This document shows positions 22,269 to 33,876 of a stretch of DNA of 64,000 bases, piece after piece (position 1 is the first letter of the stretch; each line of letters opens with the position of its first letter). The stretch lies in contig NC_061111.1 of assembly GCF_002878395.1 (NCBI RefSeq), positions 28,630,875-28,694,874 of the forward strand, read 5' to 3'. The translations under genes were made by a program, and so were the position numbers. The notes beneath the pieces are model-generated. The model did not search any database, was not told where the DNA came from, and saw nothing but the letters and a program-made list of their open reading frames with translations. The stretch comes from Capsicum annuum. Taxonomy: Eukaryota; Streptophyta; Magnoliopsida; Solanales; Solanaceae.

Positions 22269-24280
22269 ATGGAAAACCAATTACCACCCAAAAGAGGTAG
22301 AGGTAGAGGCCAAGCGGCCAAATAAGGCTATCATAAGATTTGGACGCACCGGCACACAATACCCAGTGAGATCGCCAAGTAATTTCTTTATCCTTCCAGT
22401 CTGAAGAGGAGGGTGAAAGCAGCAGCAGTAGCATCAGCTCAAGCTCAATTCCAGTTGAGGAAGGTGTTAAAGTATCTAACCCTATCCAAGAGGAGAGTCC
22501 ATAATAAGAGCACCCAAATTTGGTTCAACTCAAGAATCCACAAGTGCGGGAAGCTATAAAATGGTAGGTTGGGGATGCTCGAGAGCATTTTTACAAGGGG
22601 TTGGCACCAATAGATAGGGTAGCCATAAAGAGGTCTATTTTTGAAGAACATCAGATTGTGACAATAAACTTGCACGAGTACCCAAAACTTGAACGCCGAT
22701 TCAATGAATATGAGTTGGCATGGATGAGCAGACCACTTAAATCCTATCAACCAAACATGATATGCAAGTTTTTCACCAATTACTTGGCATTGCTGGAGAA
22801 GAATTGTCCCCCAGAAAAGTCGGCTGCTGACATTAACAAGCTGGACACAGTTCATGTTCATGGAGTTGACATAGACATCTCAGAGTGTACACTGAACAGA
22901 TTCTTGTTTAAGGCTGAATATCAGACACCAGGTGTAATACTGGACTTGGAGCATCAATTGTTTATGCAGACACAATAAAATTCATGGTTATCCAGAATAT
23001 TAACAGAGGGATGAGAGCCTTCATGGATACACACCCCTCGCGTAAAGATATCTAAGTTATCCCTAAGCTTCAGGGACATGTTCTGGTGGGAAATTATGAG
23101 GCTGAGGTTGATGTCAACAGGCGGTGATGACCACCTAGAACTCACTAGATCTGTGATTGTTTCTCCTTTGATTGAGGGGTTGAAAATGGATTTTGGCCAC
23201 ATCATTTTTGACGAGTTGTTCTACCGTGCATACAAGACTCAAACTGCACTGCCATTTCAATGCCTTATCACAGAATTATGCAAGCAGGTGAAAGGTACCT
23301 TTGATTAGCGGAATAGATAATGAGATCCAGGCAGTACACAAGCAGAATATTGAAAAGGGTAGAGATGACTCAAAGTTCAACATGCGAGTCAATAGCCCCC
23401 AGCCCATCAGAATCAATAGATGCTAATTTCTGAGTCATCAAAAGTCCCTTAAGTATGCCAGTACCTCATGCTACGTACGTGCCTTCAACCATATCTGTAG
23501 GTTTAACTTTTATGCATATGGGTACAACCACAGATTCTATGTCAGCTCCACCCTAATATTTTGAGTATAGATTGAACCAAGAGAATTTCTCAAAGACAGT
23601 CTGAGCACAGAAGAGGTTTGAAAAGCAATTGGCTATATGGGGGTAGATTTCAAACCCTTCATTAAAAGAATTATGCAAGAAGTAGCGAGGCCTCTCAGGA
23701 ATATGCAACTAAGAATGGACAACATGAAGGAGTGAATCAACAAGAAGCTAGATGCTATGTCCGTTCTGGATTTTTCAAAATTGATTGAGAAAGTTAGACA
23801 AATCCAGGTTGATGTAGAAAAGATAAATCAACAACCACAATAGCCTATATTTGATCCATTCTAGATTGAAAGTAATGAAGACGAAGGTTTTGTTGACTTA
23901 ATGGGGAGACCAATCAAGGATAAGGGTAACAAATCAGTTGACACAGATGAAAAGGCTAAGAAAGTTCCAAGAAAACCCGCCTAAATAAAGAGGTTTGAAG
24001 CCATGACACTGGAGGAACAAAAACAACATAATATGAAGAAAACAAAAAATAAATCAAGTAGAGATGAGGAAAAAAAAGGAAAAGGGCAGAGGATGAAACA
24101 ACTAGAGTATCTACCAGTTCAGCCCCAGCAAGGAGGCAACCTATAGATCTAGCTAGAGATGTGGTACCTCCAATTCTATAGGGACAGATTGTGAGCACTC
24201 CTACTACCATGGGGGTCAAAATTTCACCTGGTGAGGACACTAGAGCCTCACCACACTTCACAGATGGCTCAAATAAATAA
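22269..24280 (+). pseudogene. ATH1 extra 3' gene (env position), decayed
   Basis: A gene downstream of pol, in the place where some Athila elements carry an env-like gene. The possible start at 22269 is basic ('MENQLPPKRGRGRGQAAK'). The best-preserved part is at 22601-22978 ('FFTNYLALLEKN', 'VHVHGVDIDISECTLNRFLF') followed by 23078-23308 ('FWWEIMRLRLMSTGGDDH', 'TRSVIVSPLIEGLKMDFGHI'). These resemble the domain that databases call putative plant transposon protein. The ATH2 copy is at 42311-43853. The remainder is rich in K, E and Q and ends near 24280. I see no signal peptide or membrane span, so an envelope role is not supported. Confidence 0.65.
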
Positions 24281-25727
24281 GAGGCACTACAAGTATTTCC
24301 CATTCTTTTTACTTAAAGTATATGCATTGAGGACAAAGCATTATTTTCTGTAGGAGTGGGATGTGCTTGTACCATGGGGTTTATGTTGCCGATATTCTTT
24401 TTTTCCCCTATGTGATCTAGGAGAATCGACATGTCTAGGTTATTATTAAGTTGTTGCATTTTCATTTCTTGTCTCAGATTAACTGTAGGTTTGAAATTTC
24501 TCTTTTCTAAGTCATATTCTATTGGTAATGTTATTCCATCAAATTAAAGTGATGTTTATGTTATCATCAGTTTGTATATATAAATGATAAGTGACTGTGA
24601 AAAAGTGTTTGTGTATATTTATTATATAATTAATTCTCCTTTTCCTGTTGGTAAAAGTGTTGTGTGACCATCTGTGACACTGAAACTAGCATACGAATGT
24701 AAGTGATTATAGCCATATGTTACGAATCCCAAGAGTTAGTAGAATAGGCATTAAATTAGTGCTTATGTGTGTGAGTGTTTGTATAATTCTTACATAGATG
24801 CTACACCCAAAAGCGGCCCAGTTCATTTGTTATTGTGTTGTCTTTAAAACAATAAGACAAGATAGTAGGCCTCCTTGTTTGTTAGTCCGTTTACCCAAAA
24901 TTATGACCCACCAAAAATGTTTTGTTTTCGTTGCAACCTTGTTCAGCCTTGTTAATGTTTGTTCTACCTAAATAATTAGTGATTCAATCTCTAAAAGGTG
25001 TTAGTACTTAGCTTTGGACCTGGTCCAATTTTGGACATTATACACTTTAACATAGGCAAATTTCCTAAGTTGAGGGTGGCTACTATTGGATTGTTGGCAG
25101 CCTGGAAGGTTGAGTTGAAATTGATTTGAGAGGTAGAATTTGGCCCTAGTCTAGTTAGAAGTCTAAATAGATATTGTGCACCTCAACTTTCTGCATCAGT
25201 ATAAGTTGAGGGTGGCTGATGTTGTTGTTAAAAATAAATTTGGGATATGACAAGGGCGCGGATGGATAATATTAATTGCGAATGTGTGAAAGGAAATTTA
25301 ATTCTGGTGAATCGCTATCGAAAAGGGTAAGGAGCGTAAAGTTTTGTACTTTAAGCCACGTATCCAAAAAAATAACGTTCACTGAGCCTAAAACCTCATT
25401 ACAACCCTTAGCAAGTCCTACATGATCTTGGTGAGTCAATTATTAGAGAACATTAGTGAGAGTATTAGTTTTTTCCATATTGATTATATATAATGAGAGG
25501 TGGACTTTATTGGCTGTAAGGGCATGACAGTTATCTGTAGACTACTGATTCGTTTGGGGTATGTATATGTGGCTATAAATATGTTGAGTAGTAGTTGATG
25601 CCAGTTATACATCTTTATGTGTTAGAGCACTTAGCTCAATAGGCAGTTAAATGATTGTATAGTTGTGTTGATATGACTATGAGTGCTCGTCATGATGTTG
25701 TTCATATATGTAACTTGGTGTTGAGCT
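24281..25727 (+). other. ATH1 3' untranslated region
   Basis: AT-rich stretch between the 3' gene and the polypurine tract. No coding or RNA-gene signal is seen. It contains two 'aagttgagggtgg' segments (near 25072 and 25207) that resemble the polypurine-tract region. Confidence 0.65.
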
Positions 25728-25763
25728 GCTTGAGGACAAGCAATTGCTTTAAGTTGATGGTGT
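25728..25763 (+). other. ATH1 hairpin and polypurine-tract region
   Basis: A perfect 5-bp hairpin, gcttg-agga-caagc (25728-25741), is followed by aagttgatggtgt directly before the 3' LTR. ATH2 has the same arrangement on the minus strand (41020 to 40986), with aagttgagggtat as its purine tract. Confidence 0.75.
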
Positions 25764-27262
25764 TGATGTTCTGGCTTTTGACGAAATATTTTAGGCCCTT
25801 TTCTTAGCATAATTGTGTGTTTTCAACCAACTATTGTTGTATTTACAATTGTATTTTAGTGTTTTCAGGTTAAGAACTAAGTGTGAAGAATAATTTGGAC
25901 AAACTGAGCAAAACAAAGGAAAAATGATCAGCAACGGCTCCAGGTGACATACTGTCAACTCTGCGATGAACCGTCGGCTTAAACCGTTGCCAAGAAATAT
26001 AATAAGGAAACACTGAGAGTCATACGATGGTACAGGTGATGGAACATCGATTATGCAATGAAACATCGCCAAAAATTAGAATAAGGAAACACTGGGAGTT
26101 ATGTGATGGTACAGGTGATGGACAGTCAACCCTATGATGAACCGTCGCCCTACGCGTTGACTAGAATAAAAAAATGGAATCACTGGAGATCCATCGACGG
26201 TCTAGGCGATGCGCCATCGGCCCTGCAATGAACTATCGCTTGAACCGTCAACCATGAAGTAGAAAATTTGAGTTTGAGTTTTAAAACCCTAGTTCTAGAA
26301 AAATATTAATACCAATTATTAGGGTTTATTCCGTATCTTTGGTCATTAGTTTAATACTTTCTCCTCTATTTGAGAATTTTGTAACACTTTTCATTGAGAT
26401 TGGAATCTAGGGATTGACATCTGATTATTAGTTTTTATATTTTCCAATGCAGATTGAGAAGAACAATATATTGTGACTTTTGTAAGTACTCTCTTGAAGC
26501 TATTTATGAACATTAATAAATCTTTGATTCTTATATGGAGATGAGTAGCTAAACTCCCATAACTAGGGTTATGGGAGCCTTGATGTAAAGAATTGTTTGG
26601 GGTTGTGAAGCTGATTGATTTCTAACATCTATCAAAATTGTAATGAATCTTTCTTCATTATAATGACATCTCTTGGTTGCAAACTTTTGAAGTGATCCTT
26701 TGAACACCACTTGTCTGACAAGAAAATGGATGCTGGGAAAAAAAGTGTTTCACATGAAATCCATAGGTTTACCCTTTGGGTTAATGAGTTGATGCCTTTA
26801 AAAGATTAGTCCTCATGAGAGTGTTATTGAATAATGCATAAATCCTTTAAGTTTGAGAGAACTAAAAGGTGAAACACCCAATAGGTTGAGAAACTCGTGG
26901 GTAATTCTTAGAATTCAATAAATCTTGTAATTGAATACATAAGTTAGAATTCGAGCACAAATTTATAACCGTAACTATTTGACCATCTTGGTGAGCATAA
27001 CTCTGGTTAATTCATTCTCACTGAAATTACATCTACATTAACTATCTTAGCTGGAAATTTGTGTGATACAAATACGAAAGAATATTGTTAACATACCAAA
27101 CCCCTTTTTACTCAGGAACCTTAGATCAGCAACATCATAACAGTCACCATACTTAGTGAACATAGTATTCCCTATGGGACTCAACACCTAACCCAGTTGG
27201 GTTCTATATTTGACAATGACCGCTTACTCTCTCGTAAGAGAGGAAGAAATTTGGGGGTATCA
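25764..27262 (+). repeat. ATH1 3' LTR
   Basis: Starts tgatgttctggc and ends gggggtatca. It matches the 5' LTR and has the same dyad-motif cluster (25930-26250). Numerous point differences and a slightly greater length (1499 bp) point to an old insertion. Confidence 0.92.
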
Positions 27263-27267
27263 CAAAC
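27263..27267. repeat. ATH1 target-site duplication, right copy
   Basis: caaac, one mismatch from the left copy ctaac (4806-4810). Confidence 0.7.
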
Positions 27268-28990
27268 ACATATACATAAATATAGAAAGAAACCACTTAA
27301 AATCTTATTCTCAACTTCAACCTTTGAAATCTAAAATAAACTCTTTAAATGAAAGATACGTAGCCTGACAAGCCTCTACTACTAATTAAAAGAGCCACTG
27401 GGATAGATCCCAGCTGACCCGAATATAAACTGAAATCAACTAACAAAAGTAACTTTTGTATAAGATTAAGAGTCTGATAAACTGTGCCATCAAACTATGA
27501 GGACTCACCATATGTCGGGATGCAGGAAGTGGTGCCCGTGATTAATCATGTTGCTGGAAACAAGAACCACAACCTACATTATAAGACAATGTAGCACATA
27601 GACATACATGTATGGGTTAGTACTTTGGAATGTACTGAGTATATGGGGGTGAATGCATAAGGAAACAAGAACTTAATATATTCTAAAATCATGCATGATA
27701 AGCGTAAATGACTCACCTTGGACATGAAATAAATTGAAAACTGTAAGATGATAAAACAAGAATAATAAAGCATACTAAATAAGCTTAATGAGATATTATG
27801 CTTAGTTTCTAAAATCTTTGCTTTTAGTCTTTCTTGTGGGAGATTCTTCTAACCGAAATAAACCATGTAAACTATCATGGAGTCCAACGTCATATCCATA
27901 TTGGGGAGGGCTGTTATACCCATGCCATTGGACTAGAACCATAACTTAAGTGATTACTATACTTCATCCATATTGAGAATGTAGACACTCATGGATGACG
28001 TCTCTTAAACCTACAGTGGCTCGTAGTTTCTACGAATTTAGGATACGTTCATCCACATTCCCTTATCGATACTAAATGCTACTCCCCAAAAAAATATATA
28101 TAGGCTCATACTTTAGAAATCCACCCTAAAATAGCTTTAGGGTTTATAGACTGAAAACCAATCATGCTCCTCTTTACTTACATCATAATCAAAAGGAATA
28201 CTTATGGATTTCATGTCTTGTCATGTATCAAAAGATCAAGCTAAACTTTAATCTTGCTGAAATGTGTGTAACTGAAGCTTAAAACTTTGCTTTATTGTAA
28301 ACTCAGTGCATATGCTTAAGTCTTAGAAATTCATACTTTCTTACATAGAACTTAAGACAAAGAATCATAAATAATACTTACATTGCAAATCTTTCATCGA
28401 ATTTTAAATACACTAATGAAATTCATATCATAATAGCAATCTTGCAAGTCAAAACATGAATAGATGACAACTCTTATGCACTTAAATCCTTAAATCATAT
28501 GATAATGTTATGCTTCAAAATATGAGAACTGGTATGAACCCTAAATATAACATATAAATTCACTTTAAAGATCAAGATTTTTGGTCACAAGGATGAATGA
28601 ATATCCTTGTTCAAAATCCCACAGACCTGGATTTACATGACTTATGATGAGGACCTAAACTTAGAGACTTGAGAGATGTCTTTCTAGAAGAAAACCCAAG
28701 TCTTGTTGTTCTTGAAGATGGATGGAGAAAAAGTTTTGTTAATCTATTGAAAGTAGGGGAAAATAATGCCTATTATTAGGTTATAAGTTGTGGGTTAGAT
28801 ATTCTAAGAGGGAAAAGACTAAAAGGTCCCTCATCTGAGCTTATAGAAACTTCACCACTAATCATAATAAGTCAATTCATGACTCATAGCATCTGTTTAC
28901 AAGTTGACCTAGTGACTAATAACCTTGGCAGAAACAAAGAAAGTATGCCCTGGTTTGGATACGAGTCATACCCTACAACTCGTAAGATGT
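27268..28990 (-). repeat. GYP2 3' LTR, main part
   Basis: Resumes the LTR interrupted at 4810. On the minus strand it shows the general course of a gypsy LTR: an upstream part with the dyad 'acgagttgtagggtatgactcgta' (about 28960-28985), a leader-like 'ccctaat...ggttataag' part, and a downstream part similar in layout to GYP3. The start is uncertain because it joins integrase sequence directly at about 28990-29010, with no polypurine tract or chromodomain between them. Confidence 0.5.
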
Positions 28991-31588
28991 CACTATGACT
29001 ATACCTAATATTCCACTTCAAACTTGATCTCTCTGCTTCATACATCTGCATACTATTTATAATGGCTCTGATCAGTCTTTAATCTTTCACGAATCAAATA
29101 AACTTTTTCCATAGCTTCAAAAATAAAGTTTTTCCCAATAAACACCGCTTTATGAACCTCAAACTATCCTATGGGTGATACGCACCTACGCCTATACAAT
29201 GCTTTAAATGGAGCCATCTGGATGCTGACATGGTAACTATTATTATAAGAAAACTCTATCAAAGGTAGATGATCATCCCAACTATCTTTAAATTCGAAAA
29301 AACAAGCTCTCATTATGTCTTCCAAAGTCTGAATTATGCATTCAGCCTAATCATCGGTCTGCGGATGAAAAGAAGTACTAAGCTTAACCTTCGTACCAAG
29401 TCATTTCTGAAATGATTGCCAAAAAAGAGAAGTGAATTGCATGCCTTTGTTTGAAATGATGGACAAGGGTATCCCCTAAAACCTTACTAACTCAAGAAGG
29501 TATATTTTTGCATAATTTTCCACCGTATCTAAAGTCCGAACAAGTAGGAAATGAGCTGATTTAGTCATTCAATCAAGTATAACCCAAATTAAATTATGTT
29601 GATGTCTTGTATGAGGAAAGCCTTTGATGAAATTTGTATTCAATACTTCCTAATTCCAAGTAGGGATGCTGATCTTTTGAAGCGTACCACCCGATCTCTA
29701 GTGTTCGAGCTTAACTTGCAGGCAATTGGCAGACCTAGCTACAAACTTGACTAAGTCCCTTTTAATACCATTCCACCAATAAAATTCTCACAAATTACAA
29801 TACATCTTAGTAGCACTAGGATAAATAGATACTTCAAAACATGATCCTTGTCTAGTATCCATTCCCTCAATCTATCTACAATGGGAACATAAAGACTACC
29901 TTAGTAGAAAGTACACAATCTCCCCTTTAGGAGATAACCTCAACCTTTTACTGCTGGACTACTTCTAATACTTGGCTAAGTATGGTATCATTACATTACT
30001 TCTCCTTTATTTCCACCACTAGAGATGATTAAGAAACCTTTTGAACCATTACAACCCTATCATCCTTGTTGAGTAAGCATACTCCCAAATGGGACAACCT
30101 ATGCACTTCTTTGGCCAAATCCCATTCTTCCTCTATCACGTGAGACACACTAACCATAGATAGCCTACTCAGTGCATCTAGCACCATATTAGCCTTACTC
30201 AAATAATAAAGCACATCCATATCATAATCTTTCAATAACTCCAACCACCTTCTTTCACAAAGAGTTATCTCACTTTGAAAAATACTTACTAAAGATTTTT
30301 GTGGTCAGTGAAAACATCAACATGCACACCAAAAAGGTAGTGCCTCCATATATTCAGAGCAAACACCATAGAAGCTAATGCTAAATCATGAGTTGCATAG
30401 TTTTTTTTGTGATCCTTCAGTTACCTAGAGGCCAAAGCTATTACTCTCCCTTTTTGAATCAACACACAACCTAATCAGACCCTAGAAACATTAAAATACA
30501 CCACGAATCCATCTAAAACCTCTAGAAGGGATACCATTAGTTTCAAAGTCATTCTTTACTTCAATTCTTGGAAACCGTTATCATATTTTCAACCATATAA
30601 ACTTCACCTTCTTTTGTATCAGCTTAGTCAATGGCGTGGCTATGAAGAAAAATCCATCAAAAAATATTTTATAATACCGAGCCAAACCCAAAAAACTCCA
30701 GATGTCGGATAAGTGATGGTTCTAGGCCAGTGCTTTACTACATTAGTCATATAAGGATCCATATGAATCCTAGCCCATGAAATGGTGTGCCATAAGATGG
30801 TAATAGACTCTAACAAAAATTCTTACTTACTAAACTTTGCATATAACTAACGATCCTTAAGGGTTTGTAGCACTATCCTCAAATAATCCGCATGGTCCTT
30901 CTCACTTTAAGAATATACCAGTATGTCATGTATGAAAACAATGATGAATATATCCTTGTATTGCTTAAAGACCCTGTTCATCAAGTCCATAAAGGTTGCA
31001 GGAGCATTTGTTAGTGCAAATGACATAACCCCAAACTAAAAATGACTGTACCTTATTTGGAAAGATGTTTTTAGAATGTTGTGCTCCCTGACTTTCAACT
31101 AGTGCTACCCAGACCTAAGGTGAATCTAGAAAAACCATCGGGCACTTTGAAGCTGATCAAATAGATTGTTGATTCTAGGAATGGGGAACTTATTCTTGAT
31201 GGTAACCTTGTTTTGTTATCTATAGTCTATGGACATTCTGAGAGTGCCATTCTTATTATGCCTGAATAGAATTAGAGCACCCCATAGGGAAACACTAGCT
31301 TTGATGAAACCCTTATCGCAGAGATCTCTAAGCTTCTCCTATAACTCTTTATGTTTGGCTGGAGCCACACAATATAGAGGGATAGAGATGGGCTAAGTAT
31401 TAGGAAGAATATTAATACATAACTCAATTTCTTTGTCTAGAGGTACCCTTGGCAGATCTTTGGGAAAAACCTCCGTAAACTCATTGACTACCCAGACTGA
31501 TTAAACTATTGAGGCCTCAAACTTAATATCTTTGACTCAAACTAAATGGTAAATACACCCTTTTGAAATTAATTTCCTGGCCTTAAGA
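28991..31588 (-). pseudogene. GYP2 pol: RT, RNase H and integrase (decayed)
   Basis: Tekay/Del-type pol read leftwards. RT starts 'LPRVPLDKEIE' and shows 'DKGFIKASVSLWGA', 'GTLRMSIDYR', '[15 protein letters not shown]'. Its active site near 30911-30955 reads '[13 protein letters not shown]', with one catalytic D changed to H. RNase H ends 'LELLKDYDMDVLYYLSKANM' (an M precedes ELLK here) and 'DALSRLSM' (30029-30244). Integrase: 'TKSAHFLLVRTLDT', 'LSIISNKGMQFTS' (second catalytic D changed to N), '[18 protein letters not shown]', '[15 protein letters not shown]', ending near 29000. Many stops. Gag and protease are absent because the element is cut at 31588. Confidence 0.87.
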
Positions 31589-32195
31589 TGTAATGCCCTA
31601 ATTTTTTGAACTAGAATATTACACGGTGCTATGACCTTGAAGGACTACAAGCTAACCCATGACTGATATTTGTACCTGTACAATGCATAATATATGAATA
31701 TAAATGCGAAAACATGAAATAAAGGCTATAAGGTTCAATACGGAACATAATCTGAGTAAAAAAAATGTCTGAATAAAGTTGTATCACAATACCAAAATAA
31801 AACTGAAATACTGAAGTACGAACCTAGTCTGTAATCTAGTTTGCGTCTAGTCTAAAAGCCTCTACTATCTGAACAATCTGAATAAGGAGCTGATGGGACA
31901 TGTACCTAGCTAACTCCAACTAATAAACAAATCAGTGAGACAACAGGGAAATAATAATGTCCTTTAAGGATGACGACTCACGTCTAACTCTAAATATTGA
32001 AATTTGTAGTGCTACTTCTGCTTTGGAACTCATGCCTCTAAACCTATGGCATAACATAAAACACCATAGGGTACAAATAGGGTAAATGCAAAGGGTTTAT
32101 ATGCATGAACAATGCTAAATGATATAAATGTGTGAATACATACATGCATAAGAATCTGTAACTGAACTCGTGATGATACTGGCTACTGATTTTGA
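31589..32195 (-). repeat. GYP3-family LTR fragment
   Basis: Begins tgtaatgccctaattttttg and follows the outer end of the GYP3 LTR ('ctacaagctaacccatgactgatat', the 'ggagctgatgggacatg' region, 'ctcgtg.tgatactg.ctactga'), then ends after about 600 bp against COP1 protease sequence. It is the inner end of an LTR on the minus strand, with no matching internal sequence beside it. The edge near 32195 is approximate. Confidence 0.8.
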
Positions 32196-33536
32196 ATATG
32201 TACCTCGTTCTGTGAAGAGTTAGACATTACATGAATATGTAGTAGATCAGGATTAGAAACTATATGGTTTGTAACACCAGTGTCAATAATCTAACTATTA
32301 CTTACAGCTGTAATAGTTTGAGATAGAGTAGTACCAGCATTTACTATTGGTGGACTAAAGTCCTTCTTATCATTCTTTTTGTTGAGCATTATGACAATCT
32401 GATTATATTATTCTTTTGTAAAATGTTGTACAGTAGAAGACACTCTAGATTGAGAAACCTGATCACTAGTAGACTTGAAGTCTGTAGAGTATTCAGTAAC
32501 ATGATTAGAAGATGGAGCAACATAACCTACTTGATGTGCATACTGACCTCCTTTTTTCCTTTTTGTTTTAGGCCAGTCTATGGGATAGCCAATGACCTTA
32601 AAACACTGGTCTCTTATACGACCATTACAACTACATAACTCACACACCACTAAAGGTTTCTTTCGTATGGTACTTCTGTACTTAGAAGTGGATGATATCC
32701 CCTCTTAACGTTCTATGGACTTCAAACTAGTTGCTGAATAACCACCATTAGAACTTTCAGTTCCCAAATACACTCCCTTCCCTTTAACACCTAACGTGTG
32801 AGTGAAACAAGCTACTAACTCTAAATTTTCAGCTGTGTTCCAAATGGAAGAACCACTAGATATAATTTTTTTACTCTCATGACCTAAAATTATTGAGTAC
32901 ACCTTGTTAATAGAATGAACAGGTTACATCAGTAGAATTTGACTTCTACACTGAGAATATGACTCATTAAGAACCATAAGAGCAATTGCATCTAAGAGAA
33001 GGCATAAGGTCATAAAATTTATCCCAAAGTGTTCTCAATCAAGAAAAATAATTATAGAGATAAAGTTTGCTATGTAAGAGTAAAAATTTCCCTATGTAAA
33101 ACAAACACTCTAGAACCATTCACTTTGTCAAATCTCTCCTCAAATCTATCCATATGCTATAGCATTAAAAGTACAGATAATGCTGCTTAAAAGGCCATTC
33201 CCTACTGCATTCATGACCCATGAAAACACCACGGGATTCACTCTTTCCCACTTCTCATGTAAGGACTCATCAAAGTGAAACTTAGGATCACGACTATCAA
33301 TTATCTCAACCTTATTTTTCCCTACAAGACTAAGAATCATAAATCAACTGCACAGAGAATAATTTTAAAAAAATAGTAAGTTGAATAGAAATTAGGGAGC
33401 TACTTGGAGTGTTATTAGGATACAAATATAAAGTATGATCATATTCAATCTCAATTGTACTAAATCGTACATCCACAGTTGCAGGTGTGGCTACTGTTTG
33501 TGTAGCTTCTGTAGTAGAATTATGTGTGATCTCCAT
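32196..33536 (-). pseudogene. COP1 gag and protease start (decayed)
   Basis: The 5' half of a copia polyprotein on the minus strand. The start ATG at 33536 gives 'MEITHNSTTEATQT', then 'LYLYPNNTPSSSLISIQL', the copia gag N-terminus. Next 'SRDPKFHFDESLHEKWERVN' and 'FSWVMNAVGNGLLSSII' (33146-33340), then a conserved zinc-finger-like block 'CELCSCNGRIRDQCFKVIGY' (32650 to 32590), and finally the protease start 'IIDTGVTNHIVSNPDLLHIH' with its DTG near 32290. The sequence then stops at the GYP3-family LTR fragment. Frameshifts and stops are frequent. Confidence 0.82.
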
Positions 33537-33584
33537 GGTTAGAGCCTCTAAAAGAAGATGAGCGAAACTTCTTTAGATTTCTCT

Positions 33585-33876
33585 ACTGATTACGTGTGAT
33601 TAATGATATTGAGCATTAATCACAACATTAATCTGCTACATGAGCTAAGAACTCTGAGAGATAGAAGAAGAATCTAGAAAGAAGCAGTTTTAATAACTAA
33701 ATCTGTTAAGTACATTGACTGCTACTACAGGCTATTTATAGACTAATTTGGCTTCGTGTGAAAGATGTACAATAACAGCTGTCACCTCTAACTAGCTAAC
33801 ACAAACACACACTTATAGTGTGAACTAACAAGCTTCGACTCCAATCAACTTGAAAACAAACTCTCTTAGCTCAACT
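33585..33876 (-). repeat. COP1 5' LTR
   Basis: Matches the 3' LTR at 2591-2866 in 'acttatagtgtgaactaacaa' and in the segment up to ctcaac at 33876. The left edge (LTR end next to gag) is approximate, and I could not find a clear tRNA primer site, only a possible 'gaggctctaacc' remnant just before the gag ATG. Confidence 0.75.
33732..33740 (-). promoter_or_regulatory. TATA box in the COP1 5' LTR
   Basis: The minus strand reads TATAAATAG, about 140 bp from the LTR start, as in the 3' LTR. Confidence 0.6.

Larger units (their letters stand above)
4811..27262 (+). mobile_element. ATH1, Athila-lineage gypsy retrotransposon
   Basis: A complete but inactive element. Two LTRs (4811-6235 and 25764-27262) begin TGAT and end ATCA. 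A tggcgccg-type primer site, a polypurine-tract region and a near-perfect 5-bp target duplication are present. Without the inserted GYP3 (8985 bp plus 5 bp of duplication) it is about 13.5 kb, normal for Athila. Gene order is gag, protease, RT (split by GYP3), RNase H, integrase, a long spacer, and an extra 3' gene. All reading frames are broken by stops. It sits in the GYP2 LTR. Confidence 0.92.
4698..31588 (-). mobile_element. GYP2, Tekay/Del gypsy element, split and truncated
   Basis: The element inserted in COP1. Its left LTR (its 3' LTR) starts at 4698, is interrupted at 4810 by ATH1 and resumes at 27268. Pol follows from about 28991 to 31588. Its gag, leader and 5' LTR are absent: a GYP3-family LTR fragment starts at 31589 and COP1 resumes after it. 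The left edge has the chromovirus-like LTR end gtaacaccc. The bridge across ATH1 is supported by the ATH1 target duplication and by both flanks being LTR-like sequence in the same orientation. I could not verify the joined LTR against a second copy. Confidence 0.6.
2591..33876 (-). mobile_element. COP1, Ty1/copia element split by nested insertions
   Basis: The two ends are 27 kb apart but belong together. The right part has a 5' LTR followed (minus strand) by gag and protease. The left part has RT, RNase H and a 3' LTR of the same family. The LTRs share long blocks, including agaagaagaatctaga and cttatagtgtg.actaacaagctt. GYP2, which carries ATH1 and GYP3, sits between them from 4698. Integrase is missing, probably lost in the deletion at 31.6-32.2 kb. 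That the two ends are one element rather than two relatives is inferred from order, orientation and family. I could not confirm a target duplication (attcc follows the right edge). Confidence 0.7.

Noticed and set aside
22445..22861. 138-codon minus-strand frame
   Set aside because: It is antisense to the ATH1 3' gene, which has a homologue in ATH2 in the sense direction. The antisense frame has no recognisable content.
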